DNA of 64,000 bases from Flavobacteriaceae bacterium CRH. Lineage in GTDB: Bacteria; Bacteroidota; Bacteroidia; Flavobacteriales; Flavobacteriaceae. The position numbers and the translations under genes were made by a program. The notes below the pieces were generated by a model. The model was not told where the DNA came from. It worked only from the letters and a program-made list of their open reading frames with translations, and made no database searches. Positions 46,810 to 55,085 of the stretch are shown here, piece after piece. The stretch's first letter is position 1. Each line of letters opens with the position of its first letter. The DNA is taken from contig LMAJ01000006.1 in assembly GCA_001507425.1 (NCBI GenBank), positions 148,573-212,572 on the forward strand, written 5' to 3'.

Positions 46810-46949
46810 CCCGATCGCTCGGATATGCGCAACGATAGCGCGGAAATTCTTTCCGTGCCCGTTCCCATATTAATAAAAACTAAATTTTCTTTTTTTAAAT
46901 GAGCTGAGATATACTTTGCGGGCACGGATTACAAATCCGCGCGATCGGG
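46810..46949. repeat. REP/BIME-like element, copy D
   Basis: CCCGATCGCTCGGATATGCG ... CGCGCGATCGGG, nearly identical to copy C across the hairpins and spacer. Confidence 0.88.
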
Positions 46950-47279
46950 AAAGATATGTCAGAAACCCTCGCATTATTAAAGTTACAAGAACAAGGAATA
47001 AGAATTCGAAAGTAGCATTTAAAAATCCTCCGTTCTCCGCGCTAGCGGCGGATTTTAAACAATGAAAATAATATTGACTTAAGTTTTTTTAATTCTCAGT
47101 TCTTTTCTTTATTATTTTTTTTTGTGTTTCACGAAAATGCGTAAAACTACTTGCTATTAAGTTTTTATTTAGTAGTATAATTGCTTGAAAATAAATTTCT
47201 CCAAATCTTGACAAGTACTTGACGTTAGTAGTAATCTCACCGCAGGTTCAAGAGAATCAAGCGAAAATAATAACAAAAT
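46950..47279. other. Non-coding stretch with a hairpin and a palindrome
   Basis: AAAATCCTCCG (47022-47032) faces CGGCGGATTTT (47046-47056), one mismatch, possibly another REP-type hairpin. A perfect palindrome CAAGTACTTG (47212-47221) lies 59 nt before the nuclease-like gene within TCTTGACAAGTACTTGACG, a possible operator. A 19-codon frame at 46956 is too short to support. Confidence 0.4.
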
Positions 47280-48899
47280 ATGGCAATTAAACAGATAAAT
47301 GGTCGCACAATAATAACTTATGAATACGAAAGTTTCCAAAAAATTTATTGGCAATCAATGTCTGATTATATTATAGATAAATATGGACGAAAAAGATTTG
47401 AAAAAAGTGACGAAGTAGAAAACATAATGGATGATTGTTTTAATTATCTTCTTAAAGAATTTTCTAAAATAATTACACCAATTGATAAATTAGCTTTTTA
47501 TAGATATTGCTTTTTTCTGCATGAAGAATCTTTAAACTTAATTATTGATTCCAAAGATGGGTTTAATTTAAATCATTATGTAAACGAGGCAGACTTTTCA
47601 AGATATAGACGTATCCTTAAACTAATTTTGGAACAGGGCTGTGATAAAATACTATTAAATAATCCTAAAGCCAAATATTCTGATTTTTTAATTTTTGAAA
47701 ATATCATTGGAAAACTTTTTTATTTGGGAACTTGGCTTTATTCAATTGCGGACCATATAGCTTATCAAAAAATGATTGGAGATGTTAAGGCAATAAGTTT
47801 TGATGAAAGTGATATATTAATTGAATGGAAAAATGATTTCGGAAAATTATATACCTATCTCTTTACAAATTCTTATCGAGACTACGAAAAAGCTATTTCA
47901 GAGAATTCTTTAACTACTGATTTAATAGATGCTCTTAATGAAAATTATGAAATTGATTATAACTTTGCATGTGGAATAATTTTCGAGATTCAACAACATC
48001 ATAGTAAATCAATTTATCAAACTATAGAGCCATATATCTTACCTATTAATCTTTCGAAATATTCCGGAATAGATATTGAATCTGCTAAACAATTTTACGG
48101 TGGATTAAGTTTAAGCAAAGATAATAAAATGACGATTCTCAATTGTATATTAAAGCCTTATTCAACTGAACGATATCTTTTTAGACCAATATTAATATAT
48201 AATATTGAAGGTGTAAGAAGAGCTTTTATTAGTAAAAATAAATTAGCAGAAAGTATCTACGTACTAGCTTCTAATGCCATTCTTTGGAATACATTACCCA
48301 ACAATTGGCTTCAGAATCCGAAAATGCAGAAATTTATTAATAGAAAAGGAAATGAACATGATAAATTGTTAGAAGATGAATTTCAAAAAGCTCTACAAGT
48401 GCATAATTTCAAATTTGCCCGAAATGTAAAAAGCCTTAAAACTTCAACTACAAATAATGTTAATATTGATAATCATGTTTGCGGAGAAATTGACTTTATT
48501 ATTCTTGATGAAAATAAAAATGTGGTAATTGTAGCGGATTCAAAATATAATAAAGCTAGGTATGAAGGGGTTGGATATCGAACTGACTATACAAATTTTA
48601 AAAATAAATATGAAACTCAACTTTCTAAAAAAATTCAATGGATTGAGCAGAACTTATCGGTTGTACAATCACATTTTAGAAAAATATATAATAAACCTGA
48701 AATTTCAATTATAAACTATAATGTCATAGGTGCCTTTTTTATAAATACTCCAACTTTCTATATGTATAATTCAAAATTTATCGTGATTACAGTTTCAAAA
48801 TTTAATCAATATTTACAAGATGGTAGAATAAATGAACCAATAGATATCGAACATGAAGGTTTAAATTATCAATACACATATCCCTACTTTACCAAATAG
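47280..48899 (+). CDS. PD-(D/E)XK nuclease-like protein, unknown role
   Basis: 539 residues, very AT-rich codons. The N-terminal 390 residues are mainly helical and unrecognised. The C-terminal part has C401-G-E-I-D405-F-I-I-L-D-E ... V-I-V-A-D420-S-K422-Y, the D-x(14)-D-x-K layout of PD-(D/E)XK nucleases, preceded by FNRKGNEHDKLLEDEFQKAL. Large single proteins of this shape occur in restriction and anti-phage genes. No methylase or partner is adjacent; the accessory location supports a defence role only as inference. Confidence 0.7.
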   Translation: MAIKQINGRTIITYEYESFQKIYWQSMSDYIIDKYGRKRFEKSDEVENIMDDCFNYLLKEFSKIITPIDKLAFYRYCFFLHEESLNLIIDSKDGFNLNHYVNEADFSRYRRILKLILEQGCDKILLNNPKAKYSDFLIFENIIGKLFYLGTWLYSIADHIAYQKMIGDVKAISFDESDILIEWKNDFGKLYTYLFTNSYRDYEKAISENSLTTDLIDALNENYEIDYNFACGIIFEIQQHHSKSIYQTIEPYILPINLSKYSGIDIESAKQFYGGLSLSKDNKMTILNCILKPYSTERYLFRPILIYNIEGVRRAFISKNKLAESIYVLASNAILWNTLPNNWLQNPKMQKFINRKGNEHDKLLEDEFQKALQVHNFKFARNVKSLKTSTTNNVNIDNHVCGEIDFIILDENKNVVIVADSKYNKARYEGVGYRTDYTNFKNKYETQLSKKIQWIEQNLSVVQSHFRKIYNKPEISIINYNVIGAFFINTPTFYMYNSKFIVITVSKFNQYLQDGRINEPIDIEHEGLNYQYTYPYFTK

Positions 48900-48901
48900 A
48901 A

Positions 48902-48928
48902 ACTACTACTACTACTACTACTACTACT
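48902..48928. repeat. Simple trinucleotide repeat (ACT)9
   Basis: Nine perfect ACT units begin 2 nt after the stop of the nuclease-like gene and lie before its terminator. Being outside the frame and of period 3 it cannot cause phase variation of that gene by frameshift. Confidence 0.95.
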
Positions 48929-48942
48929 GTAGTCTCAAACAA

Positions 48943-48968
48943 AAAAAGAGACTCCAAAGTCTCTTTTT
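48943..48968. terminator. Bidirectional terminator
   Basis: AAAAAGAGACT pairs with AGTCTCTTTTT around CCAA; lies between convergent genes. Its core is the same as the terminator beside the paralogous HTH gene at 58471. Confidence 0.9.
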
Positions 48969-48993
48969 CTAATTAATATATCTTTATAAATAA

Positions 48994-49395
48994 TTATTTG
49001 ATTAATTTCTCAAGCCTCACCATCATTTCATCTTTCTCCTTCAACATACGCTCATATAACGCAATTTTTTCATCGTACAATTGTACAATTTTATCAATAG
49101 GATTAAATGTACAAGTATCATTCTTTTGATAACCAACTGAACCGTTGTCAAATGTATTAGAAATAATATTTATCGCCTGTTCCTCATCAAAATTCTGAAA
49201 AGCTTCCACAGGAATTTTTAAAGAATTAGAGATTTGGTTCAATATTTCATCTTCAATTATATCTTTTTGCTCCAGCATAGAAATTTTCTTTTGGTTCCAG
49301 TCATTTCCCAGATCAAAAGCCAATGCTTCTTGTTTGATGCCAAGCATTTCTCTGAAGCGTTTTACGTTTCTTCCCTGATGTATTTTCTGTTACAT
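48994..49395 (-). pseudogene. XRE-type HTH regulator, disrupted by a stop at codon 2
   Basis: Closely similar to the intact HTH/coiled-coil gene at 58528. The ancestral ATG (49395) is followed directly by TAA where the paralogue has GAA. After that the frame is open to 48994. The next ATG (49347) would drop the first HTH helix (GRNVKRFREM). The rest keeps NDWNQKKISMLEQKDIIEDEIL and the C-terminal coiled coil LYERMLKEKDEMMVRLEKL. Either a recent pseudogene or a truncated dimerisation partner. Confidence 0.8.
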
Positions 49396-49576
49396 AATGA
49401 ATATCAATTTTTCTAAAGGCTCAAAGATAAAGCCATTTGGATAAAAATCCTGAGTTTCAAAGATAAAAAAATATCCCATAAAACATTTATTTTGTCAGAA
49501 TATTATATCTGCTTTTCGAATAGATTATCCTTTTTAAAGATTGGAATTTTGCCTGCGAATTTTAGAACTCGTTACC

Positions 49577-50134
49577 ATGAAAAAGAATAAAATAGCATTC
49601 GACACTGGCTTTTGGGCAAGCTTTGTGGCAGGAAATCCATTTAAAGCCCTTGATGTTTTTTTTGACTTCGCAGATCTTGATTATTATAAACAAAATTTTA
49701 CTAAAGCGTTAATTTACAGCTATAAGAGAAAAGTTTACGAACAAGACAATCCCTCTAATGTTTTTGTGTTTTATACTGTTGTTCGGTCTTTTCTCAAAGT
49801 CTGTTACAGTCTCAAAAAGAAAAGCAAAAAATGGAAAGTAAAAGAATCTTTGCATTCTCAAGCACTATTTCATCTTTCTTCGCTAACGAAAGAAGAATAC
49901 GAAAATCCTTTTATTGTATTTCAAAAAGCATTTCATAAAAAAACGGTGGAAGAATTTGAGTTATTTCTATGTCAAATCCTGGAGCTTACATTGTCTCCTT
50001 GTCCCGCAGATGTCTCTGACCTGACGACGCCTTATATTCATTTTATCAAAATGCTCGATGCAGCAGCACTAATGAGAGAAAGGGGAGTGGAGAAAATCAG
50101 GAAAACAGATATGATTGATGCTGTAAAGGAATAA
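49577..50134 (+). CDS. Conserved hypothetical protein
   Basis: 185 residues from the ATG at 49577 (MKKNKIAFDTGFWASFVAGNPFKALDVFFDFADLDYY); an upstream ATG at 49541 adds a stretch that overlaps the presumed promoter. Mostly helical, with Cys and aromatic residues, no signal peptide. I do not recognise a domain. It is not in an operon. Confidence 0.6.
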   Translation: MKKNKIAFDTGFWASFVAGNPFKALDVFFDFADLDYYKQNFTKALIYSYKRKVYEQDNPSNVFVFYTVVRSFLKVCYSLKKKSKKWKVKESLHSQALFHLSSLTKEEYENPFIVFQKAFHKKTVEEFELFLCQILELTLSPCPADVSDLTTPYIHFIKMLDAAALMRERGVEKIRKTDMIDAVKE

Positions 50135-50258
50135 AATATCCTTTATCCTAAAACTTTAAAATACGAAAGTATAAAAACTTCAATATCGATTTTCCTTGAG
50201 CGTATCTGTGATAGTCAGAAAAAAAACATAAAAAATTGACTTTGAGGTTTTTATTCTT

Positions 50259-50681
50259 TCATAATGGATAGCCAATCTCCCATATATGGCCAAATGGATC
50301 TTTTAGTTTTCCAATTCTCCAGTCTTCTTCGGTTACCATGGGGCAAATTTGTATTGCACCAAATTTTACTGCATTTTCAAATATTCTGTCTGCATTTTTA
50401 GTTTCCAGAATTATTCTAATTAGTGTGCTAAATTGTGAATTTTCACTGCCATCACAGGGTTCTTCGTCACTAAGATAAAATTCAGCGTTCTCAATTTGCA
50501 ATACAGAAGATATTTTGTTGTTTTCAAATTCAAATCTTTTAGATTCAACAGCACCAAAAGCGTCAGTGTAAAATTTAACCGCTTTTATTCCGTTATTCAC
50601 AGTCAGGAAAGGCTTGATTTGAGCTTTGTGGAGTGTGATTTTTTCTTGATTTTTTTCTTCTTCCAATTTCATAATCTTCAA
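50259..50681 (-). CDS. VOC-family (PhnB/glyoxalase-like) protein
   Basis: 140 residues. IKPFLTVNNGIKAVKFYTDAFGAVESKRFEFENN starts the first beta-alpha-beta-beta-beta module and AEFYLSDEEP, ENAVKFGAIQICPMVTEEDWRIGKLKDPFGHIWEIG the second, as in PhnB-like proteins. The usual metal His/Glu are only partly conserved (H at DPFGHIWEI; E of WEIG). ATG at 50672 is an alternative start. Likely binds a small ligand rather than acting as a true glyoxalase. Confidence 0.85.
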   Translation of the reverse strand: MKIMKLEEEKNQEKITLHKAQIKPFLTVNNGIKAVKFYTDAFGAVESKRFEFENNKISSVLQIENAEFYLSDEEPCDGSENSQFSTLIRIILETKNADRIFENAVKFGAIQICPMVTEEDWRIGKLKDPFGHIWEIGYPL

Positions 50682-50895
50682 TTATTTGTTAATATAAAAA
50701 TAGTAATTTTTTTTAACTATAATGTTTTCAGTAGTTTAAGTGTGGTTGGTATTTTGAATTTATTCGGAAGTAGTTTGTATGTCTTTGTTGGGGTGCAGAG
50801 TGCAATAAATCCCAGAGAATAGGAGGAAGGGGTTAACCCTTATGCACGCTCCACAGCCAACGGTTTATAATTAATCTTTATATTTGAAAGATTAA

Positions 50896-51693
50896 ATGAA
50901 TAAAATGAGCGAAAAATCGAAACCGTATGCCTTAATAACCGGCGCCAGCAAAGGCATTGGAAAAGCTATTGCTTATGAACTGGCGAAACAGGGTTATTCA
51001 CTATTGCTTGTGGCAAGAAGTGATGAGGAATTAAAAGCATTATCTGATAATGTTCAGGTTAAATACGGCATCAATACTTCTGTTTTATCGATTGATCTTT
51101 CGACAAATGGTGCAGCGCAAAAAGTAACCGATTGGATACAAACGAATAATTATCCGGTTGGTATTTTAGTTAACAATGCCGGTTATGGTGTTTGGGGTGA
51201 TTTTAGTCAGTCTTCCCTAACCGATCAGCTTGGCATGATGCAACTTAACATGAATGTAGTGGTAGAACTTTCACACTTATTAGTACCCATACTTTCAAAA
51301 GAAAAACAAGCCTACATTTTAAATATAGCGAGCACTGCTGCCTATCAGGCTGTACCTATGCTGGCTGTTTATTCGGCTACAAAGGCTTTTGTTTTATCGT
51401 TTACCCGCGCGTTGCGCTTCGAACTTGCCCAAACTTCAATTTCAGTAACCTGTTTTAGTCCGGGTCCGGTTGATACTGGTTTTGCTTCAAGAGCTGGTTT
51501 AGATGCTTTTAGCAAAATGGCTGAAAAGTTTAACATGCAGCCAGATGAAGTTGCAAAAATTGCCGTAAAAGCCATATTCAGCAAAAAATCTGAAGTTATT
51601 CCGGGTTTTACAAACATCATTTCGGTTTATGCCAATCGTATACTACCAAAGGCTTTTATCGAAAAAATGGCTGCCGGGATTTATAAAATTTAA
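50896..51693 (+). CDS. Short-chain dehydrogenase/reductase
   Basis: 265 residues, classical SDR. T15-G-A-S-K-G-I-G22 dinucleotide loop, NNAG at 93-96, catalytic S146, Y159 and K163 (YSATK). The motif SPGPVDTGFASRAG after strand 6 is usual for the family. The A/R-rich loop after strand 2 (LLVARSDEEL) suggests NADP. The substrate is unknown; a strong promoter for the next transcript begins just downstream. Confidence 0.93.
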   Translation: MNKMSEKSKPYALITGASKGIGKAIAYELAKQGYSLLLVARSDEELKALSDNVQVKYGINTSVLSIDLSTNGAAQKVTDWIQTNNYPVGILVNNAGYGVWGDFSQSSLTDQLGMMQLNMNVVVELSHLLVPILSKEKQAYILNIASTAAYQAVPMLAVYSATKAFVLSFTRALRFELAQTSISVTCFSPGPVDTGFASRAGLDAFSKMAEKFNMQPDEVAKIAVKAIFSKKSEVIPGFTNIISVYANRILPKAFIEKMAAGIYKI

Positions 51694-51724
51694 TTTTTTT
51701 TCAAAAAAAAATAAAAAAATATTC

Positions 51725-51753
51725 TTTGTAAAAGAAAAATTATATTATGTTTG
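51725..51753 (+). promoter_or_regulatory. Strong Bacteroidota promoter ahead of the Cys-run ORF
   Basis: TTTG (51725-51728), 17-nt spacer, TATGTTTG (51746-51753), a full match to TTTG-N17-19-TAnnTTTG. Transcription should start near 51759, 22 nt before the small ORF at 51781. Confidence 0.75.
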
Positions 51754-51780
51754 TATTAAATTCTACTAATTCTATAGAGT

Positions 51781-51966
51781 ATGTCAAATAAAAGAAAAAA
51801 TAGGCTTAATTTATCTGAAAACCGAATGCACGCCAATACACTAATGTGTTGTTGCTGTTGTTGTTATTCTGTTTTAGATAAAATTAAAAACTATATTATT
51901 TCATTTATTAAATCTATATTATCATGGTATCTTCTTATAAAACCTTTACACTTACAAATCAATTAA
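51781..51966 (+). CDS. 61-codon leader ORF with six consecutive Cys codons
   Basis: Starts 22 nt after the predicted transcription start. Codons 23-28 are TGT/TGC only, encoding M-C-C-C-C-C-C-Y. The frame runs on to 51966 and overlaps the start of the dioxygenase gene (51924) in another frame by 43 nt. The N-terminus is basic. A run of one amino-acid codon in a short ORF directly in front of a gene is the hallmark of translational attenuation by that amino acid, here cysteine. A modified-peptide precursor is the other possibility. Confidence 0.55.
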   Translation: MSNKRKNRLNLSENRMHANTLMCCCCCCYSVLDKIKNYIISFIKSILSWYLLIKPLHLQIN

Positions 51967-52730
51967 CTACTGAGCAAATCAACTTTTTTAACGAACATGG
52001 CTTCATCCATTTCAAAAAATTTATAAATCCTGAAACGGTTTCATCCATCATTGATGCCTCGAAACAAGTACAGCAAAAATGGATTGACAATGACCTTGAA
52101 AAAGTAAATGGCGTTCCTATAAAATATGGAAAAGATTTAGATGGTTCTCCAATTGTACAGCGTTTTGCTTTTATCAATCAACATCATCAAACTTTAAGTG
52201 GTCTTTTGCTTGATCCAAGATTCAATGGTTTACTACCATTGGCAGGCGAGGGGGCAAGATTGGGTACTGAAGAAAAAGACGGAATGGTTTTTAATCATTA
52301 TATCAATGGGCCAGAAAGTAAGTTTACTAAAATGGGCTGGCATACAGATGGTTTGAGAGATATTTTTTATGGTGGAAAATTAAACCCGATGTTAAATGTG
52401 GGTATTCACTTGAGCACTTTACAACCCGAAAATGGCGGTCTTAAAATCATTCCGGGTACTCACAAGCAAGGTATTTATAAAATGCTTTTCCGTAAAAAAT
52501 ACTTTTTAGATAATAAACCCGATCCAGAGGAAGTTTCAATCAATCCGGAAGCTGGAGATTTAACCATTCACGATGGCCGTTTGTGGCACAGAGTTGCAGA
52601 ATCATCTATTCGTGGCGAAGAAAGCAGAAGAAGGGTTATTTATATTCCGATTATAGCCGGAAAATACGCTCCTAAAAATGAGAACAGTCCAACGGTTTTC
52701 TATCAACGTTTTGCAGGTATTGTTAAATAA
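51924..52730 (+). CDS. Phytanoyl-CoA dioxygenase-like 2OG-Fe(II) oxygenase
   Basis: 268 residues. Fe(II) ligands H140-x-D142 (GWHTDGLRD) and H222 (RLWHRV), with the 2-oxoglutarate Arg in RRRVIYIP (about 236). The start overlaps the Cys-run ORF, so its translation should depend on ribosome behaviour there. Downstream are a CDP-alcohol phosphatidyltransferase and a GtrA protein, so the substrate may be a lipid head group or isoprenoid-linked molecule; this is inference. Confidence 0.88.
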   Translation: MVSSYKTFTLTNQLTTEQINFFNEHGFIHFKKFINPETVSSIIDASKQVQQKWIDNDLEKVNGVPIKYGKDLDGSPIVQRFAFINQHHQTLSGLLLDPRFNGLLPLAGEGARLGTEEKDGMVFNHYINGPESKFTKMGWHTDGLRDIFYGGKLNPMLNVGIHLSTLQPENGGLKIIPGTHKQGIYKMLFRKKYFLDNKPDPEEVSINPEAGDLTIHDGRLWHRVAESSIRGEESRRRVIYIPIIAGKYAPKNENSPTVFYQRFAGIVK

Positions 52731-52884
52731 TTATGCTGATTGTCCTCGCATTTAGTTATCTGGTTAGATCAGGTAAGCTAAAAAGTACCACCGATTTTTT
52801 TAAAAATACCCAAAGAAAAATAAAATTTAAAATTATAAAACTAGAATTGGCTATAGTATCAGGTTTGCAAATATTGGGCTAGTA

Positions 52885-53571
52885 ATGGGAAAAGAAACAC
52901 AGGTTGAAGCATATAGTACAATTGTACAAAGAACATTTTCTGACCGTAAGCGAACTAATATTTTAAAAAGAGCAGAAGAGTTAACGATTGTATTTTTGCT
53001 TCCAAAGGTGCCTAAATTCATTTCGCCAAACTTACTCACTTTAATGGGTACACTTGGTTCGGGACTAATTTTTTTAGCTTTTGTTTTAGGTACTTATTTA
53101 GCAAATTGGTATTTGCTTTTGGGTATCATCGGATTGGTTATAAACTGGTTAGGCGATTCTTTAGACGGAAGATTGGCTTATTACAGAAATATTCCGCGTC
53201 GTTGGTATGGTTTTGCACTCGATATCATTGCCGATTGGATTGGTATTGTATTCATAGGTTTTGGCTACTACATTTATGCTGAAAATGGCACACAAATAGC
53301 AGCCTTTGCTTTTGTCGTATTGTATGGCTGGTCTATCATCATCAGTCAGTTACGTTACAAAATCACCAATGAATATAGTATAGATTCCGGCTTTGTTGGC
53401 CCCACAGAACTTCGGTTTATTATTGCTTTCATTTTAATTATAGAAGTTTTATTTCGTGGATCAATTGCATATTTGGTCGGCTTAATGTCTAATATATTGT
53501 TTATAATCAATACTATTGATAGCTTAAAGCTTTTAAAGTTAGGCGATTTAAAAGATAAAAACCAAGACTGA
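52885..53571 (+). CDS. CDP-alcohol phosphatidyltransferase
   Basis: 228 residues, about six membrane helices. The catalytic motif is D91-S-L-D94-G95-R-L-A98-Y99 ... G109-x3-D113-x3-D117, complete for the four Asp but with Tyr99 where most members have Arg (A-R). It transfers a phosphatidyl or phospho-polyol group from a CDP-alcohol to an acceptor. The nearest neighbour GtrA starts 2 nt after its stop. The exact acceptor is unknown. Confidence 0.88.
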   Translation: MGKETQVEAYSTIVQRTFSDRKRTNILKRAEELTIVFLLPKVPKFISPNLLTLMGTLGSGLIFLAFVLGTYLANWYLLLGIIGLVINWLGDSLDGRLAYYRNIPRRWYGFALDIIADWIGIVFIGFGYYIYAENGTQIAAFAFVVLYGWSIIISQLRYKITNEYSIDSGFVGPTELRFIIAFILIIEVLFRGSIAYLVGLMSNILFIINTIDSLKLLKLGDLKDKNQD

Positions 53572-53572
53572 T

Positions 53573-53959
53573 ATGTTCAGGAAAAAATCTATTGTAACTT
53601 TTCTACAAGCTCAAGTTGCGGCATTTTTAGGTGGCATTACCGATTATGGTTTAATGATTTTATTAACAGAAGTATTTAAACTGCATTTTACCTTTTCTAT
53701 TCTAATCTCCGGAACCGTTGGTGCCATTATCAATTTCAGCATCAATAGGTTTTGGGTATTTAAAAATCAATCCGGTTACAGCAGTCGCATCAATAGTCAG
53801 CTTTTTAAATTTGCGTTGGTGGTTTTGGGAAGCATTTCCTTGAAATCATTTGGCACGCTTATTTTGCAAAAAGTATTTCAAATCGATTACAGAATCGGAA
53901 GATTAATCACGGATAGTTTTGTTTCTTATGGATTTAATTATCCACTGATTAAATACTAG
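53573..53959 (+). CDS. GtrA-family membrane protein
   Basis: 128 residues, four hydrophobic helices. F-L-Q-A-Q-V-A-A-F-L-G-G-I-T-D-Y-G and SGTVGAIINFSINRFWVFKNQ are typical of GtrA, thought to flip or carry polyprenyl-linked sugars. Only 1 nt separates it from the phosphatidyltransferase stop, so they are co-translated. Together with the oxygenase they suggest a lipid- or glycan-modifying unit. Confidence 0.88.
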   Translation: MFRKKSIVTFLQAQVAAFLGGITDYGLMILLTEVFKLHFTFSILISGTVGAIINFSINRFWVFKNQSGYSSRINSQLFKFALVVLGSISLKSFGTLILQKVFQIDYRIGRLITDSFVSYGFNYPLIKY

Positions 53960-54032
53960 GTTTTTAGGGTAAACGATAAACAGAATGCAATTGAATAGAA
54001 TTAATCTACTGGATGTAAATCAAAAAAAGTAA

Positions 54033-54188
54033 TTTAACACATAGAAACATAGTCCTGAAGCGTCGGGATTAGATGCGTAAAAAGAATATTAAAAAAAACT
54101 AGTTTCTTTACACATAGCCAACTATGTTTGTTTGAACAAGTGAAACGCCTTTTTTAAGTGTCCTACATCTATGTTTCTATGTGTTAAA
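54033..54188. repeat. MITE-like element with perfect 20-bp terminal inverted repeats
   Basis: TTTAACACATAGAAACATAG at 54033-54052 and its exact reverse complement at 54169-54188. The 116-bp interior has a smaller ACATAG/CTATGT inverted pair (54112-54127) and no gene. It sits between gtrA and the DUF4833 gene. Confidence 0.85.
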
Positions 54189-54208
54189 ATAATATAAATA
54201 TTTCGTTT

Positions 54209-54787
54209 ATGAATAAATTCTCATTTAAATATTTTACAAAATCACTAATTGTTATAACTACCTTATTAAATATAATTTCCGGAAATTTATTGGCACAATC
54301 CAAAAATCCATCGCCATTACATTTTCCAACGCCGAAAAATATAGAAAACATGCTGTTTTACATTCAGCGCGACCCCAATACAAACACTGCCATTTATGCC
54401 ATAAATTATCAGGAAAACGGAAAAATAAACAAAAGCAATCCTGTAAAAGCGTATTGGATTCGATATGCTGAGAAAGGAGAGAAAAAAGATTTTAGTTATA
54501 TACAACGCAAATTTGCATACGGAATAGAAAGTAAAACCCTGAATAATGAGGAGTTTGAGCTTCAATTTGTATCGTATAAAAAGTTATCCTTAATCTTAAA
54601 AAAAATAGATTCAGATCAAAAATATCATGTTTTTGTAAATGTAAATCAGAAAATAATACAAGTTGAAAAAATATTTGTGCGCATTGAAGGAGGTTCTTTT
54701 TGGTTGCCCAATGTAAAGTATGTAGAAGTTACCGGAATTGATGTTTCTTCTAATAAAATAATTACTGAGAGGATGTTGTTGAAATAA
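54209..54787 (+). CDS. DUF4833 family secreted protein
   Basis: 192 residues; signal peptide to about A29 (GNLLAQS). MLFYIQRDPNTNTAIYAINYQENGKINKSNPVKAYWIRYAEKGEKKDFSYIQRKFAYG matches DUF4833. Beta-rich, predicted periplasmic. Starts 20 nt after the right inverted repeat of the MITE-like element, so its promoter may lie inside that element. Confidence 0.8.
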   Translation: MNKFSFKYFTKSLIVITTLLNIISGNLLAQSKNPSPLHFPTPKNIENMLFYIQRDPNTNTAIYAINYQENGKINKSNPVKAYWIRYAEKGEKKDFSYIQRKFAYGIESKTLNNEEFELQFVSYKKLSLILKKIDSDQKYHVFVNVNQKIIQVEKIFVRIEGGSFWLPNVKYVEVTGIDVSSNKIITERMLLK

Positions 54788-54850
54788 ATAACTATGCACT
54801 TAGATGTATAAGTCCACCGAAATTAACACCCATATTAGTACGAAAAGTAT

Positions 54851-54893
54851 TCCGCAACGATAGCGCAGATTTGCAATCTGTGCACGCAAAGTA
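54851..54893. repeat. REP-like half element, copy E (left flank of RAYT relic)
   Basis: CCGCAACGATAGCGCAGATT, then TGCAATCTGTGCACGCAAAG; hairpin GCGCAGATT/AATCTGTGC. It is the inverted counterpart of the REP in copy F (55139-55178), on the other side of the transposase relic. Confidence 0.75.
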
Positions 54894-54923
54894 ATTTCTT
54901 CAAAACATAAATAAAAAGATTAA

Positions 54924-55085
54924 AATTTTCCGTTTTACAGCAATAAGTTTATTAAGCAAAAAATAGATTACATCCATAATAATCCTGTAAAAGATAAAAC
55001 TGTTAATTCGGCTGAAGATTATTATTTTAGTTCGGCAAGGAATTATTCCAACTTAGAAAATGATTTAGATGTTGTTTTGTTTAGA
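54924..55085 (+). pseudogene. C-terminal relic of a REP-associated tyrosine transposase (RAYT)
   Basis: In-frame 54-codon remnant: FYSNKFIKQKIDYIHNNPVK, then N-S-A-E-D-Y-Y-F-S-S-A-R-N-Y, and a final L-D-V-V-L-F. Y-I-H-N-N-P-V ... D-Y-x-F-S-S-A-R-x-Y is the C-terminal signature of IS200-like/RAYT (Y1) transposases. The catalytic HUH and Tyr part is deleted. It is flanked by inverted REP-like hairpins (copies E and F), as intact RAYT genes are. Confidence 0.85.

Noticed and set aside
46956..47015. 19-codon frame MSETLALLKLQEQGIRIRK after REP copy D
   Set aside because: Too short to support; possibly the tail of a lost gene, but no relative can be seen in the window.
48902..48928. Phase-variable switch by the ACT repeat
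   Set aside because: The repeat is after the stop codon and has a period of three, so slippage cannot change a reading frame.
50496..50822. 108-codon plus-strand frame over the VOC gene
   Set aside because: Phe/Ser-rich shadow of a gene with a clear VOC pattern on the opposite strand.
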